Below, piece by piece: positions 22,751-34,882 of a stretch of DNA of 64,000 bases. Every line of letters begins with the position of its first letter. The stretch's first letter is position 1. The position numbers and the translations under genes are program-made. Source of the stretch: Pseudevernia furfuracea (taxonomy: Eukaryota > Ascomycota > Lecanoromycetes > Lecanorales > Parmeliaceae); the NCBI GenBank assembly GCA_022315425.1, contig JAIUPT010000028.1:186001-250000 (forward strand), written 5' to 3'. A model generated the notes under the pieces. That model did no database searches and had not been told where the DNA came from. It saw only the letters and a program-made list of their open reading frames with translations.

Positions 22751-24044
22751 TTTATGACGGTCTGGTTCTGGAAATGATGATGATGATAGGGGTGATGATT
22801 GTGTGTGTGTGTGGGTAGCAGCAATGACGTATCTGAGAACAGGAGCTGAGGTGCGGAGGGGTTTATATACTCGCAAGACCCAAGGCATCGGTTTTCGTTT
22901 GCGAAGAGTAGACTACTGCTCTCTGGCCTGAGCTCTCGGTGGGTTCGGATCACTCGAAACGCTGGACCAGTCTTGTCTCTGCACGTCTCGAGCTGGGAGA
23001 TGAGAAAAGGGGACTGTTATCGTGAGGGACATGATAGGTAGACGTGTACTAGCACTGGCAAAGCGACCCCTTGAGTCGAATAGAGGATCCGTCATAGACT
23101 CCGCTCTTGAGTAATCCGCCCACCAACTCTGGGGGTAGCCAGAGGGACTGACTGAGTCAATGCAGTCGCACACATGTCCTTGTTGTTACCTGAACACAAA
23201 TGGCCGATCTTTCTCCTAGCAACTCTGAACACAAACCCTCCACAGTACAAACCCACAAACGTCTCATCTCAAACCTGGAGACCATCCGTCCCGCCCTCCC
23301 CTCCCATCGCCTCCCTAACCCACCGTATCCATGAATCCGATAAAGGCATAATTTAGGGTGCCCTATCGGATCATGACATGCCCTCCACGGATATGCTTCT
23401 ATGCATATCGGCGCGTTGGTAGCAGGCGCAAACTGCTAGGATCATACCACGTAGACGATGACGCAGCGACGCTCATTCGCGCTTCAAGGTAGCAAGGACA
23501 GAATGCGCGTTTATAGAGAGCTGGTCGCCGGATGTGGGTGAGACAGGGTAGATAAAAGTGGACGAGTGAGTGGATGGTAGTATTGGAAGATGAGATGAGC
23601 GGGTACGAGACACGGATGAGAAGTCGAAAATGTATGTTCCAGGTACGAGCAGCATGACTGTGATGTAGGAAAAAATAGAACGACTTGCATTCTGGGTGTC
23701 TAGGATTTCTTCAACCTGGTGAATGTCCAGTGCTCAAGAAGCTGAGAGAGGAGCAGATAAGTGACAGGAGACTCCTCAGCTTCTCATGGCGGTCATTGCA
23801 ACGAATACCAGTGCCAGAGAATAAACATTAGATCGATAGATAAGCGTAATCACTATACTTAGTCCGTGTGTATCCTGGTCCCTATCCACTACTCCAGACG
23901 CCTCAACGACTAATCATCATTATCGCGCCATAACTTCTTTGCATTCTATTCCTCGTCACTCCTCCCGACGTCTCAAGAACAAATTATCATTATTGCACCA
24001 TACATACCACCTCAAGATCCGTAATATCTCCGTGCCCCTTCTCA
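22751..24044. other. intergenic, no gene recognised
   Basis: The left end has CA/TG-rich simple sequence. Short frames on both strands carry no domain. The right end has a diverged tandem duplication, listed separately. Confidence 0.5.
23886..24002 (+). repeat. diverged direct duplication, about 47 bp
   Basis: The stretch from 23886 (CACTACTCCAGACGCCTCAA) to about 23932 reappears at about 23954-24002 (GTCACTCCTCCCGACGTCTCAA). The end is ATTATCGCGCCATA in one copy and ATTATTGCACCATA in the other. It lies just downstream of the peroxidase gene. Confidence 0.6.
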
Positions 24045-26079
24045 TCACTGACTCGAATTAAAAGGCTTGTAGAACTGCAACGCGGCCGCCTGCCCTGAAA
24101 CCGCGACATCCATACTAGACCCATACGCCTGCTTCGCACTAACACTATGCTTGGTCACCGCGCTATAGAGCGCAAACCCGCCCGTCGTCTTCCCAATCAA
24201 CGCCAGCGTAGCCGTGGTCGATTTGTCAATATAAGGACTCACGTTTCCAGTCTGCGGCATCGGTATCGCAAACGTTGCCGTTAGCGATGTCGGAGGAGAG
24301 CTCGTGAGGTAAGCGACGGTCGTGTTGATCGTGTACGTCGAGACGGTGTTGAGAGAGGGACTTGCGGCGAATGTTGGAGGGGCGGGAGAGACAGACGAGA
24401 GGGCTGGGACGGCGAACATGGTGTCTTGGAAGGTGAAATTTTGGCCGGAGACTTCGAGGCCTGAGAGGCCGACGCTGGCTTTGAAGGGGAGGGTGAAGGC
24501 GTAGGAGTGGGTGGGGCCCCATAGGCCGTTTCCGGTGTCCGAGGACGATACTGAGGCGGTGACGGACGTTGTGGTTGTTGCCCCGGCGCGGTTGATGAGG
24601 GTGATGCTTTGAATTCGTCAGTTCAGAAAGCTATTTGAAAGGGGATCATAAGAGAATGATAACACTTACGGCAAGGTACTCGGGGCAGCGGCGGCTCCGG
24701 AGATTTGAATGTACTATTTAGTTTAGCATCAGGCAGATTGTATATCTGGGCATGGAAGGTACGAACCCTGAAATACCCGGTAAGGGTCATACTGCCCTGC
24801 CAGTTGACATTGAGAGAAATGTCATATGGTCTCAGATTAGTAGTCGAAGTAGGATCCACCGCTGTCGTCAAAGAGACTCCTCCAGGGATGGTTTCAATCA
24901 TGCGTTGAAAGACGTCTGCACATTGGCCTTCGAAGTAACTAGCGGACTGTGAAAGTCTGGTCATGGTCCCGTTGTTGTCCGAATTATAAATTCGATAATC
25001 CGAATTCACCGTCTTATTGGTAGTCGTGACCAAAGGGCCGCCCTTATCGCCCGTGCCATGAACATAGTCATTTACAGTATCGATGTCGAAGACGGCCACG
25101 GTTTCATCGAATACAATTCGACCGTCTGTATTAGTGGAGGAGACTGCGCTGGCTGGCACGGCCTGAGGAAAGGTGCTGTGATGCACTCCTCCCATGGTAT
25201 GTCCGCAAGCCGTAAGCGTAATGGCATCATCAGTGACAAAACCAGCGTTCGAGAAATCAGTCAACGTGTCCGAAATATCAGTTTCAGGCTCAGGGACACC
25301 AGTCGGTCCTGCAGCTGTGGCGTCAATACGACCACCTTTCATTTCGATGTGTGGGCCTCCACAAGCTGCAACCGCCATCACGGTCCCTAGAGCTATGAGA
25401 TCGGACACTATTGAACGATCAATATTATTGTCAAGCACTAAAGGGGAAGATGTCCGTAGCCAGGGCAGGCAGGACTCACTCGATACTTTGTCGCTGATGA
25501 AATAACTGAAGAATGTGAGGGCATCGTTAAATGCTGGGCCAACATTCTCGGCACGCGTGGTCTCAAAGCCAATGGAGGCGTCCAGGCCGCCTGTTTCGCT
25601 GTAGATGTTTGCCGTCACGAAATCATCTGCAACGCCTTAGGTCTTTTCATCGGACCAACGCACACAACGGAGAATTTCAAAAAGAAAGTACAGCACAAAT
25701 TCCTATCTCTAATCCAGGGCGACAATTTCTGTGGAAGGGCAACAAGTCACCAAATTCGCAGCAAATTCTGCAAAATATCAAGAGTTACGGAAGATCGTAG
25801 TGACTTACGGAAAGCAGTGCGGATCCATTCCGCTGCAGTATTCCTTCCAACAGTGTTGTTGGAAGCACCAGTAGAAGGGTCATAGTAGTTTGAGCAAGGT
25901 GTGACGGCGGACAAGATGCCAGCGGAGGCCGCATCGAAGTAAAGATGCTCGATTTCCTTGACGATGAGAGCATTCTTATCGGCAACATATTGGGCTGTAA
26001 CACTCCTGAGGGCTAGAAAAGAAATACAAACGGAGAGGATCTGCGTGGCCTTGGCCTTGGCAATGGCATTCAGCCTCAT
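24045..26079 (-). CDS. secreted heme peroxidase, class II / AA2 ascomycete type
   Basis: The family oxidises phenolic or other substrates with hydrogen peroxide outside the cell. Exons are 25809-26079, 25480-25626, 24767-25407, 24670-24713 and 24045-24606, giving 554 residues. A signal peptide is visible (KATQILSVCISFLALRSVTAQ). The distal heme motif IRTAFHD is completed only after splicing intron 1 (25627-25808), which restores the histidine codon. GGLDASIGFETTRAENVG follows. The proximal histidine motif is LTACGHTMGGVHHSTFP. The next landmark is DKGGPLVTT. After the peroxidase domain (about 330 residues) comes a Thr/Ser-rich C-terminal extension of roughly 200 residues with alternating hydrophobic strands (for example VTASVSSSDTGNGLWGPTHSYAFTLP). 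It has no recognised domain. No Mn-binding or catalytic tryptophan assignment is attempted. Confidence 0.87.
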
Positions 26080-26968
26080 GGTGCTCGAAAATTGTCAAAG
26101 ATCGTGATACCACAGAGATGGAGAGAATAGCAGATGGGGATGAGAAATTATCAGAATGGGGGGATGAGTAAATATCAGGCCCAAGAGGATTCGAGACCGC
26201 TGCCCACTCCGCTTAAAGAGCCTGTTTTGGTAGTTCGATAAATGGTCTTGCATGATATCCACTTTATTGGAAGGCTTATTATCTGCAATCGGTCGTCACG
26301 ATCCGAACGGTGCGCCAAAGACGATGCAATTCTCCGCTAATCCTTACGGCCGAGGGAGGCCGTGGGGTGATCTTGAACCTGAATTGAGGAGAGTACAGCA
26401 AGCTGCATGTAAGCTGCTTACACGAGTGCATATGCAAGTCAGCCGCCCGAGCAAGTAGGTAGTAAGCAAGAACGTGCTGGCACCCTTTGGGGAATTCTGG
26501 AGTCGGATATTTCTTCAACGGTCCAACGTGCGCTCCAACTCCTTGTTAGAGCGTTCTATAACCAGTCGAGTAGAGTAGTTGGTAGAATAGAAGTTTTGTG
26601 AGCAAGACTTTCGTTGTCGGATTAGAATAATTGGTAGAAGATAAAGCTTGGGATTCCTCGGGCGCTCCAGTGCATTCTATTTTTTCCACATCGAAGCGTC
26701 ATAATGCATGTGGTGGCAAGCTGTACGAATGAAGAAGTCGATTTGCCGAAGACCGAATTTAGCGCCCAGTCAACCTGGTGGGATGACCTGCAGGATGGGT
26801 ACATGGGGCCGTTATTTTTAGGCATGCCAATCACGAGCGACCCTCCAAAATATTTAGCGAAGGAACCCTTCTCATTCGAGCCAGCTTAAAACAGTACCGA
26901 CTCACGGGATCGCTTCCAGCGTCTGCTACCACTTTTCCACCATCACCGATTGCTGCATATTTGTTCGC
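26080..26968. other. intergenic region
   Basis: This is the promoter side of the peroxidase and the 3' side of the HET gene. No gene is seen. Confidence 0.55.
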
Positions 26969-29749
26969 TCAGTCGAAGCACCACTCTTGCTCGTCCGCTG
27001 TTCTCGGACCCAGGCAGCCATACCCGCCCACAACCATCGTAGTAATCAGCTCCTGGAACAGCACAATGACATTCGTCGACCAGGCCGCAGCAGCAGCAGC
27101 TGTAACGTCCTGACCAGCATTTTGGATCGCGAATCGGTGTACCTCTTGCTCTAGTGCTTCCAGTACCAATTTGTACTGGGAAGAATTTACGTCGTTGACT
27201 TCGTTTTGTTCGCCGTTAGACTTTGCTACTAATCCTTTCGCTACCAAAATCCCAAAAACCTGCTTCGCAGACTGGTATGCCGCTTCGAGCAAGGCTCGCA
27301 AAGATTTTTGGACCATTCCAATGCTAATATGTAGCCTGGATTGGACATACTTTATACCTTGTTCGTCAGATAGCAGCTGGACTAGAAGTCCAATTGCGAT
27401 TTGGTGCTCACCCTTTGTTTCTGCTACCAATTCATGATTATTCCAGGCCGACTCCACGTGCGTGATCCAAAGATTGCCTTCCTCCTGAATGATTGCACGG
27501 AGCGATTGGGTGGAGAGGAAAGGATCGTGGTCCGCAGGAAGCCGGCGACTAATGAGGTACCATGTTCCATCCACGTCACGCGAATATAACCCACGGCCAC
27601 CTTCTTGCCCAACCAGATTCCAAGGGTTAGATGGTAGGCCCGGTGGGCAATGCGCCATCGACAAGCTGTAGCCGGTAAAGCGAACTAAGAGACCACGGCT
27701 AGTAGGTATGCCCCGGCTCGTGCTCTCTGTTACTAGACTTGTCAGCTTGAGACTTTAAAGTATTGTGAGTATCCGGCTGAACGTCTGCAAGCTAGCTCGT
27801 ATGCGAAAGAAGCAGTATGCAAGAGGACTCCAAAAACTCAACACGAGCACAGGAAATAGAAAAAGTAGCGTAGAGAACATACCTCCTTTGGGGCCAAACA
27901 TGGGACCACTGTTATTCTTGTTTCTTGTTCGACGATATAGTGGAAGGTTTAAAGCTTCATCGTATAATAGTGTCGATGGGGCCCACCTAAAGCCATGTTC
28001 ACTCAATCTGGGGCCCACCCGCAGGAGAATGTTCCTAGGTATACCTCGGAAGGCGGTAGGCATCAACAACCACATTCGATGGATTCGAGAATGATCACAG
28101 CCAACGTTCACGCAACTTGCTAAGGGACACGGGCCGTCTAGTATATCGGCTACATCCAGGTCTAGTAAATTTGCGATAAGTAGCGGCTCATCTGACGGAA
28201 CACTGACAGATCGATGTTGGAGACCAGCTTCGATGGTCCCAAGGTCTTCACGTCGATCGCCTTCAAATTCATAAGAGATAGGCGCAAAATTTGTAATTCG
28301 AATGACAATGTTACTGGCGAGTCCTCTTCGACCAATACTTGATTCGAGGATCTGGAACATCTTGAGGGTGAGCTTTTGTATATTTACTACCTGGTCTTTG
28401 AACAAGAACGAGAGTCGATAATTTTTTGCCGGGAGTGCGCCTTCCTGTAAGGTCCAAAGTCGGCGAGTCCACCCTGAGTTGAGGATTCTTATACAAGCCT
28501 CGTCAGCATCCATTGTCTTGAAATCGTACGTTCGTATTGATGCATCAAGAACAAGGACCCGGGTAGCCTCTAGATAAGTAGTTTTCATGTGTGCTAAAGC
28601 CATCTTCTTGGCCTTTCCCGGCTTTACAGGGCAACAAAGAGTGTCACACCACAGCAAAATTTCTTCGACTGCCTGAGGGTTCACAATTGCATAGTAATTA
28701 TTGATGGTTTGATGCAGAAAATCTAATTGGCAGCGGGGTAATGCGTTCTCATAGGCATTCCCCAAACCATCTGCCCAGACATGGGATAAGGCGATGTAGG
28801 GAGTCGCTGACTTTGAAGGAACTAGTTCAACAGAAAGCTCGTTCAATTTATCGCCGTTCTGGATGCGCAATAGAGGCAAAGATCCGCTTTCCAGGATTTC
28901 AGTCAAGCGGGTCGTGTCGATCGAGAACTGCTCGCAGTCACAGCCAGTAACATGTTTCGTCTGGTATGTAGGCAGATCATTCTGGTAGGCTAAGCACTCG
29001 TTATTGTTGCATCTTCGATGAACTTCACCAGATGCTGGCTGTCCAAGTAACGTGAGGAAGTGCAGAGTCTGTAAGCATGTGGTACCCTCAGCATTTATTT
29101 TCCTCTGACTTGGGCACCACCCTGATGACAACATGGAGCTCTCCCAATAGGAGTAATCTATAAGCCGACTGAAAGTAGTCGGACATTTATTGTTCTCGGA
29201 CGCATTGAAAGCTTCGTTAGCAGCAAGCGTGAATAATTCCCCGAGCGAAGCGAGTGAAACCTTAATCCGCGGGTCAAAGTCTGGACCGGCTCCATGAATC
29301 GTAGCGAAAGCGAGGCGCAGGCATTCTGCAATATGCTCGTAAGTGTGTTGAGGGTTGACGAAGCCAGCGTGAATGTCAGCAATCCACTTATCGAGGGTTT
29401 CAACAAGTCCTGACGTCGAGACAATACTAGTCTCGGCACCCTCGGTTTCGAATGTACGTATGAGGTCCTCAGGCCTGTAACGGTGGCCCAGTATTTCATA
29501 AATGAGTCCAAAGAACAGCCATCTCTGGTGAAAATCCTCTTGCCCTTGCTTTGGTGTCGGATACCTCTGCTCATGCTGACGGTACGGGGAACCACCGGGA
29601 ATGTTCCCATCCGGTGGCAAGGCATGTGTAACGCCCTCCCTAATGGGATATGTCAGAAATGGTCCGCCGTCGTAGTTTTTCAAACAAACGTAAGGTACAA
29701 TTGCCCTTTCGTTAGTAACGGCGTTAATGGGGGTGGGAAGATGATCCAT
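26969..29749 (-). CDS. HET-domain protein (heterokaryon incompatibility type)
   Basis: HET proteins control death of fused cells that differ at recognition loci. Two exons, 27883-29749 and 26969-27726, joined by a 156-bp intron, give 874 residues. The HET core is around residues 320-470: YIALSHVWADGLGNAYENALPRCQ, then EEILLWCDTLCCPV, then MKTTYLEATRVLVLDASIRTYD and SGWTRRLWTLQEGAL. The N-terminal 300 residues are specific to this subfamily and include cysteine-rich NNNECLAYQ and GCDCEQF. The C-terminal exon continues as a helical region ending in EEQEWCFD-like residues. Reading through the intron instead of splicing would end the protein in a hydrophobic tail (FSTLLFLFPVLVLSFWSPLAYCFF). Confidence 0.88.
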
Positions 29750-30936
29750 TGGTCAAAAGATAACCTGGTCAGATTGACATTGGATTGAATTTTTCACCAT
29801 GTACAGTAGAGACACCCTTTCATATGCTACTAGTGATGCGAGGTTTTGTGGCTGGAAACTAGGCGTAATCTTTGAAACGCTAGTGAAATAGCCTGGACAC
29901 TACGGCTAGTATTAGGTAGGTAGGTAAGGTACCTAATTTTATATTGAATTCTTGCCTTAGAGCTTGACAGACCTCTATGAACGGTACCGGTTATTGTTCC
30001 CAGGGAATCTCATCCTATTTCGGACCCTTTGTTCCTGCTGCGGATCACTATCATGCAGACATAATCAAAATATCCAGGGGGCCTTCTGCAACCACTTTTC
30101 TGCAACCGATCAGTGAGGCTCTGCAGCCTCGTCGCTGCAGGCCCAGGGTCAAGTGAAAAGTATTGCATTGCCATAACGTACTTTTGTCGGCTAATGTGAA
30201 CAGATATTCGATTCCTAAATCGCCTTACTACCCGTTCGCAGCTTTTCTCCCATTTTGGCTTCAAAGCAGTAGTATTAAGTTCAATGCAATGCGTATTTCA
30301 AAACTCTCGCCATTCTCTTCACCCCCACTTTAATTTGTTATGCCCACTTAAAGCCTTGTTATTTCGGTGACAGCCTGACAGATTAGTTCCCTTGTGAGCC
30401 CTCCGTCAACGTCAGCGTATGAGGAACTGTCATAGAGAAGGAGTAGGGGACCACATTGACAGAATAGGAGGCTGTACAGATTGAAACCGGGAATGATCTT
30501 GCTTGTCAACTTCTTCCCTTTCAAGGCTCCTTATCCTCCTGCCATCTCTTCATCTTTGTCCAGACCACGTCGGCTTTGCTTATGGTATAGCGACGGTGCT
30601 ACTTGTGCTGAGCTTCTTATTTTATATCCACGGCGTTGTCAAGACACTCGCATTCATTGACATGTCAGCACCTGTTCTAATGTGGTTATTGATTAGACTG
30701 TCGAGCTCCTCGAAGAAGGCTGGTCTCCGCTGTTCTGCTTCGAATAAGATCAATCAAGGCGGCACGACATGATTCCGGTTCATGTGGGAGTGTATTGTAT
30801 GGCACTGCTTTCATTTTCAGCTAGCTAGGTGTACTACGAAACGACCACTTAGGAAGTAGTGCTAAGACAATAAGCGAGCTGTCGAAGGCTAAATCAAAGA
30901 GTGACCGTGGAGCCATGCATCAAAAGAGTTTCTTTG
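29750..30936. other. intergenic region
   Basis: No gene is accepted. A hydrophobic open frame at 30503-30772 on the plus strand has no ATG at its start and no known domain. Confidence 0.5.
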
Positions 30937-32486
30937 CTACCCCTGTCCTTGCTGTCGTGCCCGAGAGGGTCCCGCTGACTTCTGACCTTCTTCATATATG
31001 TCGTCATCAACGTCGGACTTGTCCCCAGTTGAGTCCTTTTCTGAAGTCGCGTCATCGGTACACATCTCCTCGCCCGGATCCGCAATATTGGTCCTTGTGG
31101 TCTCGCGTTTGTGTCCTGTTGAAGTATTCCCGCCTTTTGGAATAACCATCTGGAGACACTCTTCAACCTGGTAGCAACAGTTCTTCTCGTGGGATTTCAC
31201 GATACAGTTATTGCAGGGTCGTTGCCTGTCGCAAGGAACCTTGACAGGACCAACGCGGAGACGCTCGTATCGTACGCATCCTAGGCAGTCGCAGTGTACA
31301 TCTTTGGGCGTTGACGTGGTATCATAGTGCCACTCTATGAGCCCATCGTCATCCAGATGTCTGCATACCCTCAATTTTTGCCGCATACAAGTTCCACAAG
31401 GAGCTGCTCCATCGCAAGCGATTTTATGAGAGATGCAATGCATGCATTGTATGGCACCCGGTATGAGCTTTTCCTTGTAGCAAGAGCGGCCTATCTCGAC
31501 GCACGTATTGCATGGTTCTTCGCCATTGCACCTCAAAGAGTCTCTTCTACAGGCGGAGCATCTATCTCCCACTAGATTATCGTGCATGTTAACTTGCTTT
31601 GAGCCCTGAGGGCAGCACAATCTGACCTTGAGATGGACACAAGTCCCGCAAGGACTGTTGCCATCGCACCAATAACCCGTTGCAAAACAATGATCACATT
31701 TTTCAGTGGAATCTTGGATACCGCGTGAAATTTTCTTTGGTTGTGGTAAAATGTCTTCTTGGTATTCACAGGCATGCCCTCGTCCCTCACAGTTCCCACA
31801 TCGCGGCCGACCCTGATCACATACCAGCCGATCTCGAAAGCAGCGATCACAATTGAGACTCTGATCCTGGTACGCTATAGGTCGCTGGTTATCCTGGGGA
31901 ATACAAGCACGTCCCCTCTTGATACAGGCACTGCATCTTGGTTTGGCCTGATCACAGACTCTGTGCTCTTTGAGACACACTTGGCATTTGGCTGATAGAT
32001 CTTGTGCACCGCTCCTGGTGAAAGTATTGAGATCTGTAGAGGCTTCAACCATCCCGTATTCATTGAAGCTCGCGTAGGTCTTTCGCCTCCTGTCGAAGCT
32101 TCTTGTCTCCTCGAAGTCAGATTGCTCGTCTGCGTTTCCATAGTTGTCATTGTGCCTGTTTCCAGCATTTATCGCTGTCCCACTGTTCGCCGGTGTCTGG
32201 AAGAAGCTTGCGGTGTCCTCCCCTGAATTGTGAGACGAGTTGCTACTTCCAGTGGAGGAATATTCTCCTTGCTCTATACTTGACCTTTCTCTCATGTAGT
32301 GCCCTTGCTCGCTATATCTCTGTGGACCGGCAGGCAACGAAGTGGAGTTAGAAGCTGCAATTCGTCTGGGTATGAGAAGTCAGCTATGATTTTCCTATGA
32401 GGCTTGTGTGGTACTTACCTGGTCAAAACTTCCGAGTCTAAACCGTTGGGAATCAAAGGAGGACAGTAAGGATTTGTTCCCGCCAT
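30937..32486 (-). CDS. protein with six tandem Zn2Cys6-like modules
   Basis: Exons 32420-32486 region (32419-32486) and 30937-32365 give 498 residues beginning MAGTNPYCPPLIPNG. From about residue 150 to 395 there are six cysteine clusters in a row. Modules 1 and 2 are C-x2-C-x6-C-x6-C-x2-C-x6-C. Modules 3 to 5 have x5 in the middle and x6 or x7 at the end. Module 6 is irregular (two extra cysteines and a long loop). The spacing is that of the GAL4-type binuclear zinc cluster, which normally occurs once, at the N-terminus of a transcription factor. Here there is no fungal transcription-factor middle domain. The flanks are Ser/Asn-rich (N) and acidic (C). DNA binding is possible. A zinc-scaffold or protein-binding role is equally open. 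Confidence 0.85.
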
Positions 32487-33940
32487 CGCTTTCTGTGTGT
32501 TGTGTTGTTTGAGCCCTGGTTTTATTCCCGAAAACCATGTCGGATTCTACCTGCTCAATTGATAGGTTCATATATCCAATTAAGAGAGGACATAAAGTGA
32601 TTGAAGCTTGCAATACTGGGCGACAAGGAAGGTCTTAGTGCTATTAAAGAGAGATACTCTTTCTCAAAGCTTCAATGCTGTTGCGCTCTAAATGAACTTC
32701 TTATCGTTGTCGGAAACACATAGACCCAATTTGTCAACGCACATTCTCGGTGGTCGGTAATGTACTCGCCCACAGTATTTAGAGCACTCCAATTGCCGCG
32801 ATTCGAATCTGCTAGCATATCCCTGAGATGTAAGAGAAGGATTTCGCAGCCGTTTTCGTTGATCGCCGTAAGCAATTACCTAGTCTTCGCATTGTGGGAC
32901 CTCGTGATCGCTAGAACCGTCTCAATTATCCAGTAGTTATAAGCTTCTGGACGGAGATTAGGGTTATATGTGGCAAACACGTGCTTCCGATCCATTTCTC
33001 AACCTATTTAAAGATGTGTCTTCAAGATACCGCGCAGGAACAACGGCACTCTGCTAAAAATGAAGAGGAAAATCCTAGGAACAATTCGAGCAGGAGACCG
33101 AGTTTGTTTCGCGCTTGCGATAACAGAAGCATCAACACGAATAAACTGAAGGAGGAGTCCTCCAAAACCCTCAAACTCGACAGGCCTTAACCTGGAGAAA
33201 AAGTGCCCATTCTTGCAAGACGCGAAACAAAACAGCTTGAGGGTATATCAAGGGAAGAGATCACACTGTACTAAACATGGACAGAGGGAGCCACAGCGCT
33301 CACGACGCTTCTTGTCACCCAGCGGACTAGGCACCATCCGACAAGGAAATTGATTCTCCAGGAATTTCAGTTTTGGCTGTGTTCTAGACTGACGTCAGAG
33401 GTCACATGGCGTGATCTCGTTCGCGGAGCCGGACCTGCTTCCTACTGAGAACGAGCTCATGACTTGTAGTTGCGGTGGAAACTGGAGAACGCGACCTCGA
33501 AGTCACATCCTGGAGGTCAATTATGCGCAGTCAGCCTCTATGAGCTTCTCGGTATCTAGATTTTGACATCTTCGTTTAAACAGAATTCTTGGAGAACGGT
33601 TTACAGGGGGTTGCTGCATAGAATCTGCAAGTCCTGCATTGGCGGTACAGGCTCACCGAATCAGCGACGCACACATGGTCTGCAACCCCGCACCCTCGCA
33701 TGCCTTGCATAATGCTGGACCCTTAATGGTAGTGGTGGGGCTCTGATTCCATATTCTGGCGCAAGATTACGGGAGAAATGCGACGACACTCTGAATTCAT
33801 CTTTTTTCTCTCTGAAAAGGAGTGAGTGTAAGCTTGGTCGCAGTAAGTATCTGGCAAAATTGGACCAATGGTAAAAAGAGCTGGTGGACATCTAATTTTC
33901 CTAACCTTCCACTTCGACTTCGCAGAGTTTGACCGAAGAC
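32487..33940. other. intergenic region
   Basis: No gene is supported. The start of the coiled-coil gene may have an upstream exon near its right end, because an acceptor-like TTCGCAG lies at about 33920. Confidence 0.5.
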
Positions 33941-34882
33941 ATGCGGAGATACTCAGCTGGCAAGCAATGGGAGGATCTCAACAGGAGGCGACAGGAGGCG
34001 GAGAATCAAGAACTAGAAGCTCAAAGGGCTGCCGCAAACCAAGCAGTGAGAGCCCAAGTTGGAGGTTTGCCTAGCCTGGCGTCGTTGAACGCCACACTTC
34101 CGGTCGGTAGGCCGCGATATTCCCAAGACCTAAGATCCAGGTTTCTTAGAAGCCAAGACGATGTGCCAGAGCTCGAAGCCCAAGAGGATCCCCCGCCCCA
34201 GTACCGGCAACAAGCCCCACTCACACCTCCGACCTCAGACGGCGAGGTTGCCGAAATGGACAGCAATGAACACATCAGGCACTTGCAAAGGGACTTTGTA
34301 CAAAAGGAGAACAAAATCAAGGAACTTGAGTCCAAAGTCCAGGTAGAGAAGGACAAAAGGCGACGCCTACAAGCTGAGCGCCACGAAGCAGCAGACGCGC
34401 AGCGGAGAGCAGAAGACGAGCTCCGCAAGTTGAAAAGACAAGTAGAAAATCTTGACCAATTGCTCGACGGGTCGATCAAAAAGCAGAAGGAGTTGGAAAG
34501 CGACTTGGACTTGTGCAGACAGGAGAGCAGGGATTTGAAGAGACAACTGCACGAGGAGCGGTGCAGCTACGAAAGCGATATCAGAGCACGAGAGACGTGG
34601 GAGAGGCAACTGAGACAGCAACTCGAGGATAAAACTAACGCGCTAGAGAATGAAATCGGGAGGGATAGACGTGCTGACTGGGATGAGGAATCCGTTCCAG
34701 AGGGTGATGTTCAAAGTAAGAAAAGCCCGCAACGCAGAATTCGTGCTCGTTAGGGAAAAGCTAATCGACTTTCAATAGATGCGCCAAGTCGATCTCGAAA
34801 GCAAGATAGAAGCTTGGCGAAGAAGGCGTACGTCAGTATACCGAAAGGTGGGAATCGTCGGGCTCTATTTGTCTTGAGTTGA
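33941..34882 (+). CDS. coiled-coil hypothetical protein
   Basis: Exons 33941-34715 and 34779-34882 give 292 residues. Residues from about 105 to 245 are a long continuous coiled coil rich in Glu, Lys, Arg and Gln (HLQRDFVQKENKIKELESK, ELRKLKRQVENLDQLLDG, WERQLRQQLEDKTNALENE). The N-terminus is also charged, and a proline-rich linker (DPPPQYRQQAPLTPPTSDGE) precedes the coil. The last exon is basic (APSRSRKQDRSLAKKAYVSIPKGG). The frame runs upstream of the chosen ATG to a possible acceptor, so a 5' exon may be missing. No family is recognised. Confidence 0.72.

Noticed and set aside
30503..30772. Hydrophobic 89-codon frame on the plus strand
   Set aside because: It has no ATG start, no splice context and no similarity I can name.
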